A DNA stretch of 64,000 nt from contig CAMVEB010000013.1 of assembly GCA_947166385.1 (NCBI GenBank), positions 1 through 64,000 of the forward strand. The letters are read 5' to 3'. The notes under the pieces were generated by a model. That model ran no database searches. It was not told the origin of the DNA and was given only the letters and a program-made list of their open reading frames with translations. This stretch comes from an uncultured Clostridia bacterium (GTDB taxonomy: Bacteria > Bacillota > Clostridia > Christensenellales > Aristaeellaceae). Positions 1 through 8,166 of the stretch are shown here, one piece after another (position 1 is the stretch's first letter; each line of letters starts with the position of its first letter). A program made the position numbers and the translations under genes.

Positions 1-9
1 TTATCCCTT

Positions 10-33
10 GAAAATCCCCGGTGGGGTTTTCAT
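10..33 (+). terminator. Intrinsic terminator of the gene upstream of pnp
   Basis: A ten-base arm GAAAATCCCC (10-19) pairs with GGGGTTTTC (23-31) around a three-base loop, and the right arm ends in a T-run. It lies just before pnp. In many bacteria rpsO precedes pnp, so this may be the end of rpsO, but that gene lies outside the window. Confidence 0.5.
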
Positions 34-63
34 ATGATAGCATACGGCGCTCCGGCACAAATC

Positions 64-80
64 CGCGGAGTTCCTCCGCG
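64..80 (+). other. Stem-loop in the pnp leader
   Basis: CGCGGAG (64-70) and CTCCGCG (74-80) form a perfect seven-base-pair hairpin with a TTC loop, about 24 bases before the pnp start. In enterobacteria a leader hairpin is the RNase III target through which PNPase controls its own mRNA. A similar role here is only inference. Confidence 0.35.
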
Positions 81-104
81 AAAGATAGGAGTGAAAGGAT
101 TTAT

Positions 105-2252
105 ATGGAACACAAGTGTTATACCATGGATTTTGCCGGCAAACCCCTGACGCTGGAGTTTGGCCGTTACTGTGAGCAGGCCAACGGTTCCGTCTGGGTG
201 CACCACGGCGATACCGTCGTCATGGTCAATGCCACCATGGCTCCCTCACCGCGGGATGGAGTGGATTTCTTCCCCCTGGCTGTGGATGTAGAAGAGAAGC
301 AGTATTCCGTTGGAAAAATCCCTGGCGGATTCATCAAGCGCGAAGGACGACCTTCTGAAAAGGCAACGCTGACCTGCCGCCTGATTGACAGGCCGCTTCG
401 TCCCCTTTTCGACAAGGGTATGCGGAATGATGTCCAGGTCGTGGTAACAATTCTGAGCGTGGAGCAGGATGTTCCTCCGGAAATCCCCGCGATGATTGGT
501 TCCTCCGTCGCCCTGGCTGTCAGCGATATCCCGTGGAACGGCCCTACCGGTGCGGTATTGGTCGGACGGGTGGACGGGAAGTTTGTCATCTGCCCCGATG
601 AGGAGCAGCGCGCGAACAGCGATCTGTCTCTGTACGTTGCCGGAACCGAAGAAGCCATTATGATGGTGGAAGCCGGCGCCCATGAGCTGTCGGAAGATAC
701 CATGCTCGACGCGATCCTCTTCGGCCATGAAGAGATCAAAAAGCTCGTCGCCTTCCAGAAACAGATCGTCGCCGAAATCGGCAAGGAAAAGAAAGTCGTT
801 CCCCTGATTACCACCGGTGATGATGTTAAGGCCGCGGTTCGTGAATTCGCCTATGATAAGTGCGTCTGGACTTTTGAGACTTTTGATCGTCAGGAGCGCC
901 AGAGCCGTGAAGCACAAACCAAGGAAGAAACCCTGGCTGCCCTGTCCGAGCGTTTCCCGGAGCGGGAAAGCGAAATTGAGGATGCCCTGTATTACCTGAA
1001 TAAGGAAGTCATGCGTGCTAAGATCCTGAATGAGGGGATCCGTCCCGACGGCCGGAAGGTCAACGAGATTCGCCCCATCTGGTGCGATGTTGGCGTTCTC
1101 CCCCGCACCCACGGTAGCGCAATCTTCACCCGCGGACAGACCCAGGCCCTGACGGTAACCACCCTGGGGACCGTCAGTGAAGGTCAGACACTGGATGGCC
1201 TCAGCAATGAGGACTTCAAGCGCTATATTCATCATTATAATATGCCTCCGTACGCCACCGGTGAAGCCGGCCGTCTGAAGAGCCCCGGCCGCCGCGAAAT
1301 CGGCCATGGTGCTCTGGCGGAGCGCGCGCTCCTGCCTGTTATCCCGGATGAGGATGAATTCCCCTACGCCCTGCGCCTGGTGAGTGAAATCCTGTCTTCC
1401 AACGGATCTTCCTCCATGGCTTCCGTATGTGGATCCACCCTGAGCCTGATGGATGCCGGTGTTCCGATCCATGCGCCCGTCGCTGGCGTTGCCATGGGTC
1501 TGATCACGGAGAAGGAATCCGGCCGTCTGGCTGTCCTGACCGATATCCAGGGCTTGGAAGACTTCCTTGGCGATATGGACTTTAAAGTCGCCGGTTCCAT
1601 GAACGGCATTACCGCCCTTCAGATGGACATCAAGATCGCCGGAATTAACCGTGCGATCCTGCAGCAGGCCTTGCGCCAGGCGCTGGAAGGCCGCCTGCAT
1701 ATCCTGAAAATCATGCTGGATACATTGGGAATGCCCAGGGAGAACCTGAGTCCATACGCTCCGAAGATCATTCGCTTCACAATCAATCCCGAAAAGATTC
1801 GTGAAGTCATCGGGCCCGGAGGAAAAATGATCAATAAGATCATTGCTGAGACCGGCGTAAAGATTGATATCGAAGATGATGGCCGTGTATTCATTTCAAC
1901 ACCTGACCAGGATGCTGCGGACAAGGCTCGGAAGATCATCGAAGGCATTGCCAAGGATATCGAAGTCGGCGATGTATTCACCGGCAAGGTTGTCCGGATT
2001 ATGAACTTCGGCGCCTTTGTGGAGCTTGCCCCCGGAAAGGACGGTATGATCCACATTTCCAAGCTGGACACAAAGCGTGTAGAAAAGGTCGAGGACGTAG
2101 TCAGTATCGGCGATGAGCTGGAAGTCAAGGTCAATGAGATTGACGCGCAGGGCCGCATCAACCTGATTCGCAATGACATCACCTACAGCGAGGCGCCCCG
2201 GCATTCTGAGGGCGGTTTCCGCCGTCCTCCGCGCCGTAACAGTCAGGACTGA
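105..2252 (+). CDS. pnp: Polyribonucleotide nucleotidyltransferase (PNPase)
   Basis: The product degrades RNA 3' to 5' by phosphorolysis and can add tails; it acts as a ring-shaped trimer in the cytoplasm. The 715 residues contain two RNase PH-like halves (FFPLAVDVEEKQYSVGKIPG near the N-terminus; the second half around 330-550 with the FTRGQTQ segment), then a KH domain around the GPGGKMINKI motif and an S1 domain (GDVFTGKVVRIMNFGAFVEL), and a short basic tail. The frame is open upstream to base 21, but the ATG at 105 follows AGGAGTGAAAGG and matches the family start, so I chose it. Length is normal for the family. The next gene starts 74 bases after the stop, beyond a terminator-like hairpin. 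Confidence 0.97.
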   Translation: MEHKCYTMDFAGKPLTLEFGRYCEQANGSVWVHHGDTVVMVNATMAPSPRDGVDFFPLAVDVEEKQYSVGKIPGGFIKREGRPSEKATLTCRLIDRPLRPLFDKGMRNDVQVVVTILSVEQDVPPEIPAMIGSSVALAVSDIPWNGPTGAVLVGRVDGKFVICPDEEQRANSDLSLYVAGTEEAIMMVEAGAHELSEDTMLDAILFGHEEIKKLVAFQKQIVAEIGKEKKVVPLITTGDDVKAAVREFAYDKCVWTFETFDRQERQSREAQTKEETLAALSERFPERESEIEDALYYLNKEVMRAKILNEGIRPDGRKVNEIRPIWCDVGVLPRTHGSAIFTRGQTQALTVTTLGTVSEGQTLDGLSNEDFKRYIHHYNMPPYATGEAGRLKSPGRREIGHGALAERALLPVIPDEDEFPYALRLVSEILSSNGSSSMASVCGSTLSLMDAGVPIHAPVAGVAMGLITEKESGRLAVLTDIQGLEDFLGDMDFKVAGSMNGITALQMDIKIAGINRAILQQALRQALEGRLHILKIMLDTLGMPRENLSPYAPKIIRFTINPEKIREVIGPGGKMINKIIAETGVKIDIEDDGRVFISTPDQDAADKARKIIEGIAKDIEVGDVFTGKVVRIMNFGAFVELAPGKDGMIHISKLDTKRVEKVEDVVSIGDELEVKVNEIDAQGRINLIRNDITYSEAPRHSEGGFRRPPRRNSQD

Positions 2253-2264
2253 TAAATAAGGATG

Positions 2265-2316
2265 AACAGCCTCCGGAGCTCGGCCGGTAAACCTGGCCCC
2301 TCCGGAGGTTGTCTTT
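2265..2316 (+). terminator. Terminator-like hairpin after pnp
   Basis: AACAGCCTCCGGAG (2265-2278) pairs with CTCCGGAGGTTGT about 20 bases later and is followed by CTTT. A shorter internal GGCC pairing is possible. It ends eleven bases before the ruvX start, so read-through into ruvX is likely unless ruvX has a separate promoter, which I do not see. Confidence 0.55.
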
Positions 2317-2326
2317 ATGAAGAATC

Positions 2327-2743
2327 ATGAACGAAAGAATTGTTGCCCTGGATATTGGGGATGTCCGGATTGGCGTGGCGGTCTCCGATCCCACCCGGAC
2401 CATTGCTTCCCCCGTGGAAGTCATCACCCGGGTCGGCTGGGGGCCGGATACAAAAAAGATCCGGGCTCTCTGTGACCGGTATGAGACGACGCTCGTGGTT
2501 TCAGGCCTTCCGCTGAATATGGATGGTTCAGAAGGCTTCCAGGCGCAGAAAGTCCGTGCTTTCTGCGATCAGCTCAGCAAAGCCGGCCTGACTGTCTATT
2601 TCCAGGATGAGCGGCTGTCCACCGTGACGGCTGAGGACGCACTTCTGGAAGGCAATGTTTCCCGTGAAGGCCGGAAAAAAACCGTCGATAAAGTCGCTGC
2701 CGCGATCATTCTGGAGCAGTGGCTGCAATCACAGAAAGAATAA
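2327..2743 (+). CDS. ruvX: Putative pre-16S rRNA nuclease / Holliday junction resolvase-like protein (YqgF/RuvX)
   Basis: This 138-residue RNase H-fold protein begins with the family signature ALDIGDVRIGVAVSD, whose first aspartate is a metal ligand. The middle contains the VVSGLPLNMDGSEG segment and the DERLSTVTAE motif, and the end has the DKVAAAIILEQWL helix. Family members act in 16S rRNA 5' maturation and have been proposed as Holliday junction resolvases; the sequence does not settle which role dominates. Length is typical. The DUF1292 gene follows after 30 bases with a strong AGAAGGAGG site, the usual clostridial pairing. Confidence 0.93.
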   Translation: MNERIVALDIGDVRIGVAVSDPTRTIASPVEVITRVGWGPDTKKIRALCDRYETTLVVSGLPLNMDGSEGFQAQKVRAFCDQLSKAGLTVYFQDERLSTVTAEDALLEGNVSREGRKKTVDKVAAAIILEQWLQSQKE

Positions 2744-2773
2744 TATAGAAATAACAGAAGGAGGATTTTAACC

Positions 2774-3088
2774 ATGGCAGATGAAAACAAAAACCTGAAC
2801 AACCCCGAAAAAGAAGATGACGGATGGGATGACAACGAAGAATCCGATCTGGTGGAACTGATTGATGAAAACGGTGAATCCACTGTTTTCGAACATCTGG
2901 CCACCATCGAACACGAAGGTGAAAGCTACCTGGCTCTGTGCGATCCGGAATCGGACGATGATGATCTGGAAGTATTCATCCTGAAGATTGAGCAGGATGA
3001 GAACGGCCAGGATGTTTACAACGTTCCCGATGACGATGTCGCCGATGCTGTTTTTGAAAAACTGGTTAAATTATCTGAAGAATTATAA
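2774..3088 (+). CDS. DUF1292 domain protein, small acidic
   Basis: This 104-residue, very acidic protein carries the conserved pattern of DUF1292 proteins: VELIDENGESTVFEHLATIEHEGESYLAL followed by a phrase like VFILKIEQDENGQDVYNV (quoted in part; residues about 33-85). Such genes commonly follow ruvX in Bacillota; no biochemical function is established. The N-terminal 30 residues are low-complexity D/E/N. It is cytoplasmic, with no signal or membrane segment. The stop lies seven bases before the stop of the convergent GGDEF gene, with no room for a separate terminator. Confidence 0.85.
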   Translation: MADENKNLNNPEKEDDGWDDNEESDLVELIDENGESTVFEHLATIEHEGESYLALCDPESDDDDLEVFILKIEQDENGQDVYNVPDDDVADAVFEKLVKLSEEL

Positions 3089-3094
3089 GCCTTT

Positions 3095-4978
3095 TTATCT
3101 TCCCTTTTTCCTGCGCGCTTTGTCTGCGTACATTGCACCGTCGGCATTCTTCATGAATTCGTCCATTCCTCCCTTGGCATCGGGAATGGCCGCGTAGAGC
3201 CCGATACTGGCACTGATATCGCAGATCCATGGATCATCCCGGTTGATTTTCTCCAGCGATTCCCGAACCAACGGTACCAGGGCTTCCGCTTCTTCTGCGG
3301 AGTTCACAATACCGTAGGCCAGGAACTCATCGCCGCTGATATGAACCGGGATGATCCCTTTTTCATGCAGTACGCGCAGCGCCTTCCCCATTCGGCAGAT
3401 AGCCTCATCGCCCATTAGGTGCCCGTGCTCATCATTAATCCGCTTCATATGATCCATATCCATACTGAGCAGAGCAAAGATCTTTCTTTCCTTTCTCGCC
3501 CTGTCCATGACGACAGGTGCCTGCTCCATATACCCGCGGCGGTTCAGCAGCCCCGTCATGATATCATGAACGGCCATGTTTTCAATGGTTGCTGCGGAGC
3601 GTTTAATATTGGTCTGCAGATAAAGACTGATCAACGCACCGTTCAGCAGCATCAGCACGGAATAAAGTGCCGACCCGGTTCCGTTGCCGAGATCCATGAC
3701 AACGTACCCGAAGTTTTTATTCCGATAGTACAGCGGGCAGAAAACCAGACAGCTGGAATTCTTCCGCATTTCCTGCAGGGCAGGAACCAGATCCCGCCGG
3801 TCAAACAGCACCGGCTCATACTCCCGCCCGTTTCGCACGCCGTAAAGCAGCAGCATTTCCGGAGGATAGGCCTGGTAGTCTGCCGACCCTTCCGACTCAC
3901 GGCAGATTGACGGATCCACACAAAGATATAGTTCTTTGATTTCCCAGCTGAAAACAAATTCCCGGATCTTTTCCGCTGCTTCCTCCTCATCGCCGACGCC
4001 TGCCAGCGTTCCGCTGAACATGCTCACGCGGGTCAGGATAGTCTCCATTGTCCAGCGCTCCGTGCCCAGCGCCCGCAGCTTCTCATTCATATGCTCCAGG
4101 CTCTGGGAGCAGCCGCAGCTCTCCCCGTAGATTGGAATTGTGGAAAGCAGGACTTCCTGCTGCACAGGGATTTCTCCGTCAATCCATTTGCACAGGATAT
4201 CCACTGCCCGCCTGGCAGAGCGGTCGATCGGGCGGCAGATGGTGGTTATACCGCGCATGACCGCTTCGCGCAGCGCGTCAAACCCGGTCACAGCCACATC
4301 CTTCGGCACACGGATTCCGTGCTCTCCGAAACACTCGATAATGCTCAGTGCCATGTCATCGTTCGCGCAGATGACAGCATCCGGAATCTGGCCGCCGGAA
4401 ATCAGGATATCCTCCGCAGCTTTCCACCCGCCGACCCGGGTCCATTCCCCATCAAAAATCATATCATCGTCCAGTTCCAGCCCATGCTTCCGCATTGCTT
4501 CGCGGCAGGCTTCCACACGGGCAATTGACACGTTGGAGTTCAGCGGACCGCTGACAAACGCGATTCGCCGGGCGCCGTGCTCAGTAATCAGGTGCTCAGT
4601 CAGTTCCATGACGCTGATTGCGTCATCAAACCGTATACAGACGGCACCTTTCATCGGGACGTCAATGGAAACATGGGGTTTTCCGGATTCATGCAGCGGC
4701 TTAATGACATCAAGCACCTTCTGGTGCGCCACATCATTGCCCATTGTAGCCAGCATAGAAATCACGCCGTCAAACTCCTCCAGATCAGGAAGATCATAAA
4801 TCATGCTCTCTCCCACTTCACTGTTGGTGGAAATTGCGACGTTCATATGGCCCTGGCTGTTGAAAATGCAGATATCGGCATCATTCTGAACACCGGCAGA
4901 AGCCAGTCCGGCTGCAAAATCCTGCTGGTATTCCCGGTCAATGCTGGCAACCAGTACTGCAATCCGTTTCCGCGCCAT
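3095..4978 (-). CDS. LacI-type ligand-binding domain / GGDEF diguanylate cyclase fusion
   Basis: The 627-residue protein starts directly with a periplasmic-binding-protein fold of the LacI/GalR effector type (about 1-290; RIAVLVASIDREYQQDFAAGL, FVSGPLNSNVSIARVEA, PDAVICANDDMALSIIECFG), but it has no DNA-binding headpiece, signal peptide or membrane helix, so it should sense a small molecule in the cytoplasm. Residues about 325-455 resemble a GAF-like module. The GGDEF domain occupies the C-terminal 165 residues (DIMTGLLNRRGY, then SGDEF at 548-552). The first glycine is serine; some SGDEF cyclases are active, so activity is plausible but not shown. It has its own promoter and probably couples a sugar-like ligand to c-di-GMP output. 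Confidence 0.88.
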   Translation of the reverse strand: MARKRIAVLVASIDREYQQDFAAGLASAGVQNDADICIFNSQGHMNVAISTNSEVGESMIYDLPDLEEFDGVISMLATMGNDVAHQKVLDVIKPLHESGKPHVSIDVPMKGAVCIRFDDAISVMELTEHLITEHGARRIAFVSGPLNSNVSIARVEACREAMRKHGLELDDDMIFDGEWTRVGGWKAAEDILISGGQIPDAVICANDDMALSIIECFGEHGIRVPKDVAVTGFDALREAVMRGITTICRPIDRSARRAVDILCKWIDGEIPVQQEVLLSTIPIYGESCGCSQSLEHMNEKLRALGTERWTMETILTRVSMFSGTLAGVGDEEEAAEKIREFVFSWEIKELYLCVDPSICRESEGSADYQAYPPEMLLLYGVRNGREYEPVLFDRRDLVPALQEMRKNSSCLVFCPLYYRNKNFGYVVMDLGNGTGSALYSVLMLLNGALISLYLQTNIKRSAATIENMAVHDIMTGLLNRRGYMEQAPVVMDRARKERKIFALLSMDMDHMKRINDEHGHLMGDEAICRMGKALRVLHEKGIIPVHISGDEFLAYGIVNSAEEAEALVPLVRESLEKINRDDPWICDISASIGLYAAIPDAKGGMDEFMKNADGAMYADKARRKKGR

Positions 4979-5052
4979 CTTCCTGATACCTCTTTCCTCG
5001 TGATTTAAACACCGCTTCTCCGCAGTCTGTATAGCTTTCTTTTATTGACTTA

Positions 5053-5081
5053 ATTATACAGGAACATTTCAGATATGACAA
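5053..5081 (-). promoter_or_regulatory. Sigma-A promoter of the GGDEF fusion gene
   Basis: On the minus strand TTGTCA (5076-5081) and a perfect TATAAT (5053-5058) are separated by 17 bases, about 75 bases ahead of the start codon at 4978. Confidence 0.75.
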
Positions 5082-5110
5082 GGATTGATTCTATTTGACG
5101 TATCATATCT
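5071..5110. promoter_or_regulatory. Palindrome overlapping the -35 of the GGDEF gene promoter
   Basis: AGATATGA (5071-5078) and TCATATCT (5103-5110) are exact inverted copies 24 bases apart. The left arm overlaps the -35 hexamer. The arrangement suggests a regulator site. Because the gene product itself lacks a DNA-binding domain, the regulator would have to be another protein. Confidence 0.35.
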
Positions 5111-5146
5111 GTCGTTCTTTATCTGTATGTAACTTGCGGCCCGGCC

Positions 5147-5175
5147 TTGACCACTCTTCCCTCAGGTGATATACT
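5147..5175 (+). promoter_or_regulatory. Promoter of tRNA-Leu
   Basis: TTGACC (5147-5152) and TATACT (5170-5175) are 17 bases apart, and the tRNA begins 12 bases after the -10. Confidence 0.75.
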
Positions 5176-5186
5176 GACACTGCTGT

Positions 5187-5269
5187 GCGGATGTGGTGGA
5201 ATGGCAGACACCGGGGACTTAAAATCCCCTGCCCTCAAAAGCGTGCGGGTTCGAGTCCCGCCATCCGCA
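5187..5269 (+). tRNA. tRNA-Leu (anticodon UAA)
   Basis: The acceptor arms GCGGATG (5187-5193) and CATCCGC (5262-5268) pair fully, with A as discriminator at 5269. The anticodon stem GGGGA/TCCCC encloses the loop CTTAAAA, giving anticodon TAA. A long variable arm (class II) precedes the T-arm GCGGG-TTCGAGT-CCCGC. The CCA end is not encoded. The 3' end from the T-loop onward is part of the 56-bp attachment repeat, and the gene remains intact beside the integrase. Confidence 0.96.
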
Positions 5270-5305
5270 CATATAAAAGCCCTTGCAAATCAGTACTTGC
5301 AAGGG
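5250..5305. repeat. attL: left copy of 56-bp perfect direct repeat
   Basis: The segment starting TTCGAGTCCCGCCATCCGCA and ending CAGTACTTGCAAGGG is identical, base for base, to 17835-17890. It covers the tRNA-Leu 3' end (T-loop onward) and the following terminator hairpin. Identity stops abruptly at both ends (GCGGG versus TATAA before; TC versus GT after), as expected for a site-specific recombination product. Confidence 0.93.
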
Positions 5306-5314
5306 TCTTTTCTT
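5280..5314 (+). terminator. Terminator of tRNA-Leu (inside attL)
   Basis: CCCTTGCAA (5280-5288) pairs with TTGCAAGGG (5297-5305) and is followed by TCTTTTCTT. The hairpin lies within the attachment repeat and so is duplicated at attR. Confidence 0.8.
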
Positions 5315-5340
5315 ACCACATTACCACAATTATACCACAA
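5313..5340. repeat. Three tandem TACCACA arm-type sites inside attL
   Basis: TTACCACA (5313-5320), TTACCACAA (5321-5329) and TACCACAA (5333-5340) are near-identical direct repeats just inside the left end. The same motif recurs twice inside the right end (17673-17681, 17686-17693). Placement on both sides of the core fits integrase arm-binding sites. Confidence 0.55.
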
Positions 5341-5346
5341 CAAGGA

Positions 5347-6504
5347 TTAGATCGCATACATCGTTTCAGCAAGTGTCTGCATCCGTTTAGCTGAATCTTC
5401 TTTCATGCGCTGCGAAACATGAGCATAGATATTTGCTGTTGTCCGAATATCTGTATGTCCCAGATCTTCCGATACACTCTTCATATCATCGCCATTTTCA
5501 GCACGCATAACAACATGACTATGCCGGAGATCATGAAACCGTAGATCTGGAAGGCCTATTTCCCTGGCTCTTTCTTTGAACACCTTCAGAACATAAACGG
5601 AAACAAGATGATGACCGGTTTCATTAGTAAATACAAGATTGTCTGGATTATCAAATTCCGCACCATGCTTCAACCGATTTTCCGTCTGCTCGCGCCGGAT
5701 CTTCTTCAGAACATCAAACACGATTGAAGCCGGGCAAATTGTTCTTTCATTGTTAGTTTTCGTTGAGTCAATGATATATCCTACTTTTTGACCAATTCGC
5801 CTGTCTCGCTTCAATTGCTGGTAAATTGTTATCGTGTTTCGGTTAAAATCAACGGCATCCCAGGATAAACCTAGTAATTCACCTTGCCGCATACCGGTAA
5901 ACAATGCCACAAAAAACAGATATTCATACAGTTTACCCTTGATTTCATGACAAAATGCAGTGCGCTTCTCACCTTCAAGAAATAGCATTTTCTTCTTCTG
6001 TACTTTCGGCAAGTCCTGTCCTTCTGCTGGATTTTCCTTCACTAACTTTACTTTAATTGCATCTGCAAAAGCATGATGGACGATACCATTAAGGTTTCGA
6101 ATTGTTTTCGGAGAAAGATCTTCCGCGATACAGTCCAGGATGATATTCTTAATCATAAAGAAGCTCACTTTTTGAAGTTTGATCTCTCCAATGGAAGGCC
6201 GAACATAAAGCCTCAAATATAATTCGTACTGTGCTTTTGTACTTTCCTTCGTGTTCACAAGATAGCGTTTCAACCAATCATCTAACCATTCATTGCAAGT
6301 TATACTCGCAGGATCTACATAATTCCCGACATCTATGGATGATAGAATCTCGCGCAGTTTTTTCTGCACTTCTCCCCTAGTTTTTCCGTATATGCTGCGT
6401 CGTTTCAACTTGCCGTTCTTATCGTATCCGCAAGTGTAAATACCTTCCCAAGTTTTGTCCGCACGCTGACGGATGCATCCTTCGCCATTTCCACGCTTAG
6501 CCAT
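5347..6504 (-). CDS. int: Tyrosine recombinase / phage integrase
   Basis: The 385-residue protein has an N-terminal arm-binding domain ([19 protein letters not shown]), a SAM-like core-binding domain (about 65-160) and the catalytic domain with Arg206 ([11 protein letters not shown]), Lys249, His324 and Arg327 (RFHDLRH), His350 (LGHTDIRTT) and nucleophile Tyr360, so all key residues are present. It catalyses integration and excision at tRNA-Leu. The frame runs 31 codons further upstream, but ATG 6504 follows CAGGAGGG and fits the family start. The stop lies 41 bases from the attL repeat. A duplicated motif, CTGTACAACACCGGCCAGAT (6561-6580) and a 17-base variant (6590-6606), sits upstream and may be regulatory. 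Confidence 0.95.
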   Translation of the reverse strand: MAKRGNGEGCIRQRADKTWEGIYTCGYDKNGKLKRRSIYGKTRGEVQKKLREILSSIDVGNYVDPASITCNEWLDDWLKRYLVNTKESTKAQYELYLRLYVRPSIGEIKLQKVSFFMIKNIILDCIAEDLSPKTIRNLNGIVHHAFADAIKVKLVKENPAEGQDLPKVQKKKMLFLEGEKRTAFCHEIKGKLYEYLFFVALFTGMRQGELLGLSWDAVDFNRNTITIYQQLKRDRRIGQKVGYIIDSTKTNNERTICPASIVFDVLKKIRREQTENRLKHGAEFDNPDNLVFTNETGHHLVSVYVLKVFKERAREIGLPDLRFHDLRHSHVVMRAENGDDMKSVSEDLGHTDIRTTANIYAHVSQRMKEDSAKRMQTLAETMYAI

Positions 6505-6600
6505 TCTGATTCCCTCCTGTCGTTTATCTGCCTCTGGCCAGTGTTGCCGGATCCGGAGACCTGTACAACACCGGCCAGATGATGGAAGTCTGTACACCGG

Positions 6601-7194
6601 TCAGATCTGAGCCGGCGATGCCTCTTTAATCAGGGTTCCCCTGGAGTCATATTTCATACCTTCAAACTCTGGGAAAAAGATATCACGTGTCTCGTCATCA
6701 GTCAGGTTCAAAGCACATCTGATTGAAACCAATTCAGGCTGCATAAATTCCTTCTTGCCGGTAACCTTGTCCATGAAGCGCTTTTTGCTCATTCCAATGT
6801 GCTTACAGAATCGGTCAAAAGTAATCCCCCTGGTTGTGATCTCTGCTGTCAGTTTCGTAAACACGATATCTTCATATTCATCTGGCGTTGCATTATATTC
6901 TTCTTCGGTAATTCCAGGGATCTGACTGTCATCCGGTTCAGAATCCCAGAAACAAAGGCCAGGAGCATCAAACAGGTGTTCATCAATGTACCTTTCAAAA
7001 ATTCCATCATCATTTCCACCTACAATTATGCCGTAAGTACCAGGACAACCGATAACAACCGGTAATTTCCATGTCCATATAACACCGTTATCATTGTTTG
7101 TCGATGACATCCAGATGACAGAGGCAAACGGCAATGCTTCGATCTCCTCGAGGGTCAGTTTTCTTGCAGTGGCAGTCTTTTCTTTGTTTTCCAT
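6601..7194 (-). CDS. Unknown protein with C-terminal helix-turn-helix region
   Basis: I do not recognise a characterised family for this 197-residue protein. Residues about 13-60 resemble small clostridial phage proteins that begin LTLEEIEALP followed by a tryptophan-containing strand. Residues about 128-180 (ITFDRFCKHIGMSKKRFMDK, then a second helix pair ending IFFPEF) look like the DNA-binding domains of small phage regulators of the DUF739/XRE type. The protein is acidic and soluble. ATG 7194 follows AAAGGAAGG. It lies between integrase and the CI-like repressor, a slot that in satellites and prophages often holds accessory or lysogeny-module genes. A regulator or toxin-antitoxin-like role is possible; neither is shown. 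Confidence 0.6.
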   Translation of the reverse strand: MENKEKTATARKLTLEEIEALPFASVIWMSSTNNDNGVIWTWKLPVVIGCPGTYGIIVGGNDDGIFERYIDEHLFDAPGLCFWDSEPDDSQIPGITEEEYNATPDEYEDIVFTKLTAEITTRGITFDRFCKHIGMSKKRFMDKVTGKKEFMQPELVSIRCALNLTDDETRDIFFPEFEGMKYDSRGTLIKEASPAQI

Positions 7195-7334
7195 GGTGAT
7201 ACCTTCCTTTCATTATTTGAAATATCTTGAAAGGAAACATCCGTACCGATATAATGGTATTTGGTGCTTCCTTCCTGCCTAGGGTTGGTGCGCTGGCTGC
7301 TGCTGATCTGGACCATCGGCAGCAGTATTTCCTA

Positions 7335-7976
7335 TCAGAGTGAATCATTTTGCTGATTCTCTCCTGCTATTTCCTTGTCTCTCCGCTTCCATTCACGCGT
7401 CATTTCTTCTGCCGACATCGTGAACGATTGCGGAGATTCTTCATCTTCACAGATGTTTCTCATCTCATCTGCTAACAATTCTTTGATAAACTCAATTGCT
7501 GCGGATTCGGAGAGATTGAAGGTATGATCTTCTTTGTCATAGTCCATCTCCCACTTGCTGTTTTCTGAATTATCCAAGAGATCAAACATTCTCAGAAATA
7601 ATGAATACCGTATCATTAATTGCTGAAACCTTTTTTGCTCAATCAGGTGTGACAATTCATTTTTATAACTTCCCAGTTCATCAGGGTTGATGATTCTGTT
7701 TACAGCTTGTTCTGACAAACCGATCACAGACACAGCCGCTTTAACGTCCGCATCAACAGATTTGGTTTCAGACAGTCCAAGCAGCCAATCTGCTGATACA
7801 TTCATTTTCTCACAGATTTGAGCCAGCGCGGGCGCGTCTGGGCATCTCTCGCCATTGTAATATCTATCTACGGATTGCCGGTTCATATCCAGTTTTTTGG
7901 CAAACTGCGTAATATACGAACAACCAGACATATCATACAGTTTTCTGAAGCGCTTATTGAATTCGTATTTCTCCAT
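7335..7976 (-). CDS. CI-like XRE-family repressor
   Basis: The 213-residue protein has an N-terminal lambda-repressor-like helix-turn-helix (residues about 8-70; ITQFAKKLDMNRQSVDRYYN, then ALAQICEKMNVSADWLLGLS). The remaining 140 residues are helical and acidic, without a recognisable LexA-type serine/lysine protease domain, so release from repression may depend on an anti-repressor and not on self-cleavage. It is transcribed divergently from the Cro-like gene across a 190-base region with inverted repeats, the standard lysogeny switch layout. ATG 7976 is preceded by AAAGGAGG at a slightly long spacing. Confidence 0.85.
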   Translation of the reverse strand: MEKYEFNKRFRKLYDMSGCSYITQFAKKLDMNRQSVDRYYNGERCPDAPALAQICEKMNVSADWLLGLSETKSVDADVKAAVSVIGLSEQAVNRIINPDELGSYKNELSHLIEQKRFQQLMIRYSLFLRMFDLLDNSENSKWEMDYDKEDHTFNLSESAAIEFIKELLADEMRNICEDEESPQSFTMSAEEMTREWKRRDKEIAGENQQNDSL

Positions 7977-8033
7977 TCGGATTTATTCCTCCTTTCTCAC
8001 CCATCGAAAAGCACCATTGTTTTCCAACGTGTG

Positions 8034-8103
8034 TATTATTGGCTACTTTTGGTTTACTTTGTCACCGATAAGTGTTATATACTTCTTTGTGACACCAATA
8101 ATA
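8034..8103. promoter_or_regulatory. Divergent switch region: promoter and inverted repeats
   Basis: On the plus strand TTTACT (8053-8058) and TATATA (8076-8081) are 17 bases apart and can drive the cro-like operon. TGTCAC (8060-8065) with GTGACA (8089-8094), and TATTATTGG (8034-8042) with CCAATAATA (8095-8103), form two nested inverted repeats around this promoter. They are the natural operator candidates for the CI-like repressor. Confidence 0.55.
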
Positions 8104-8166
8104 ATAATCGCTGGCCAACGATTAGTCAAGAAGAAAGTTGTTTAATGAAAGAAGGGAGAAATCTAC

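Noticed and set aside
246..1700. Long open frame on the minus strand opposite pnp (about 480 codons)
   Set aside because: It is the antisense shadow of a strongly conserved PNPase gene; composition is unnatural and no ribosome site or family motif is present.
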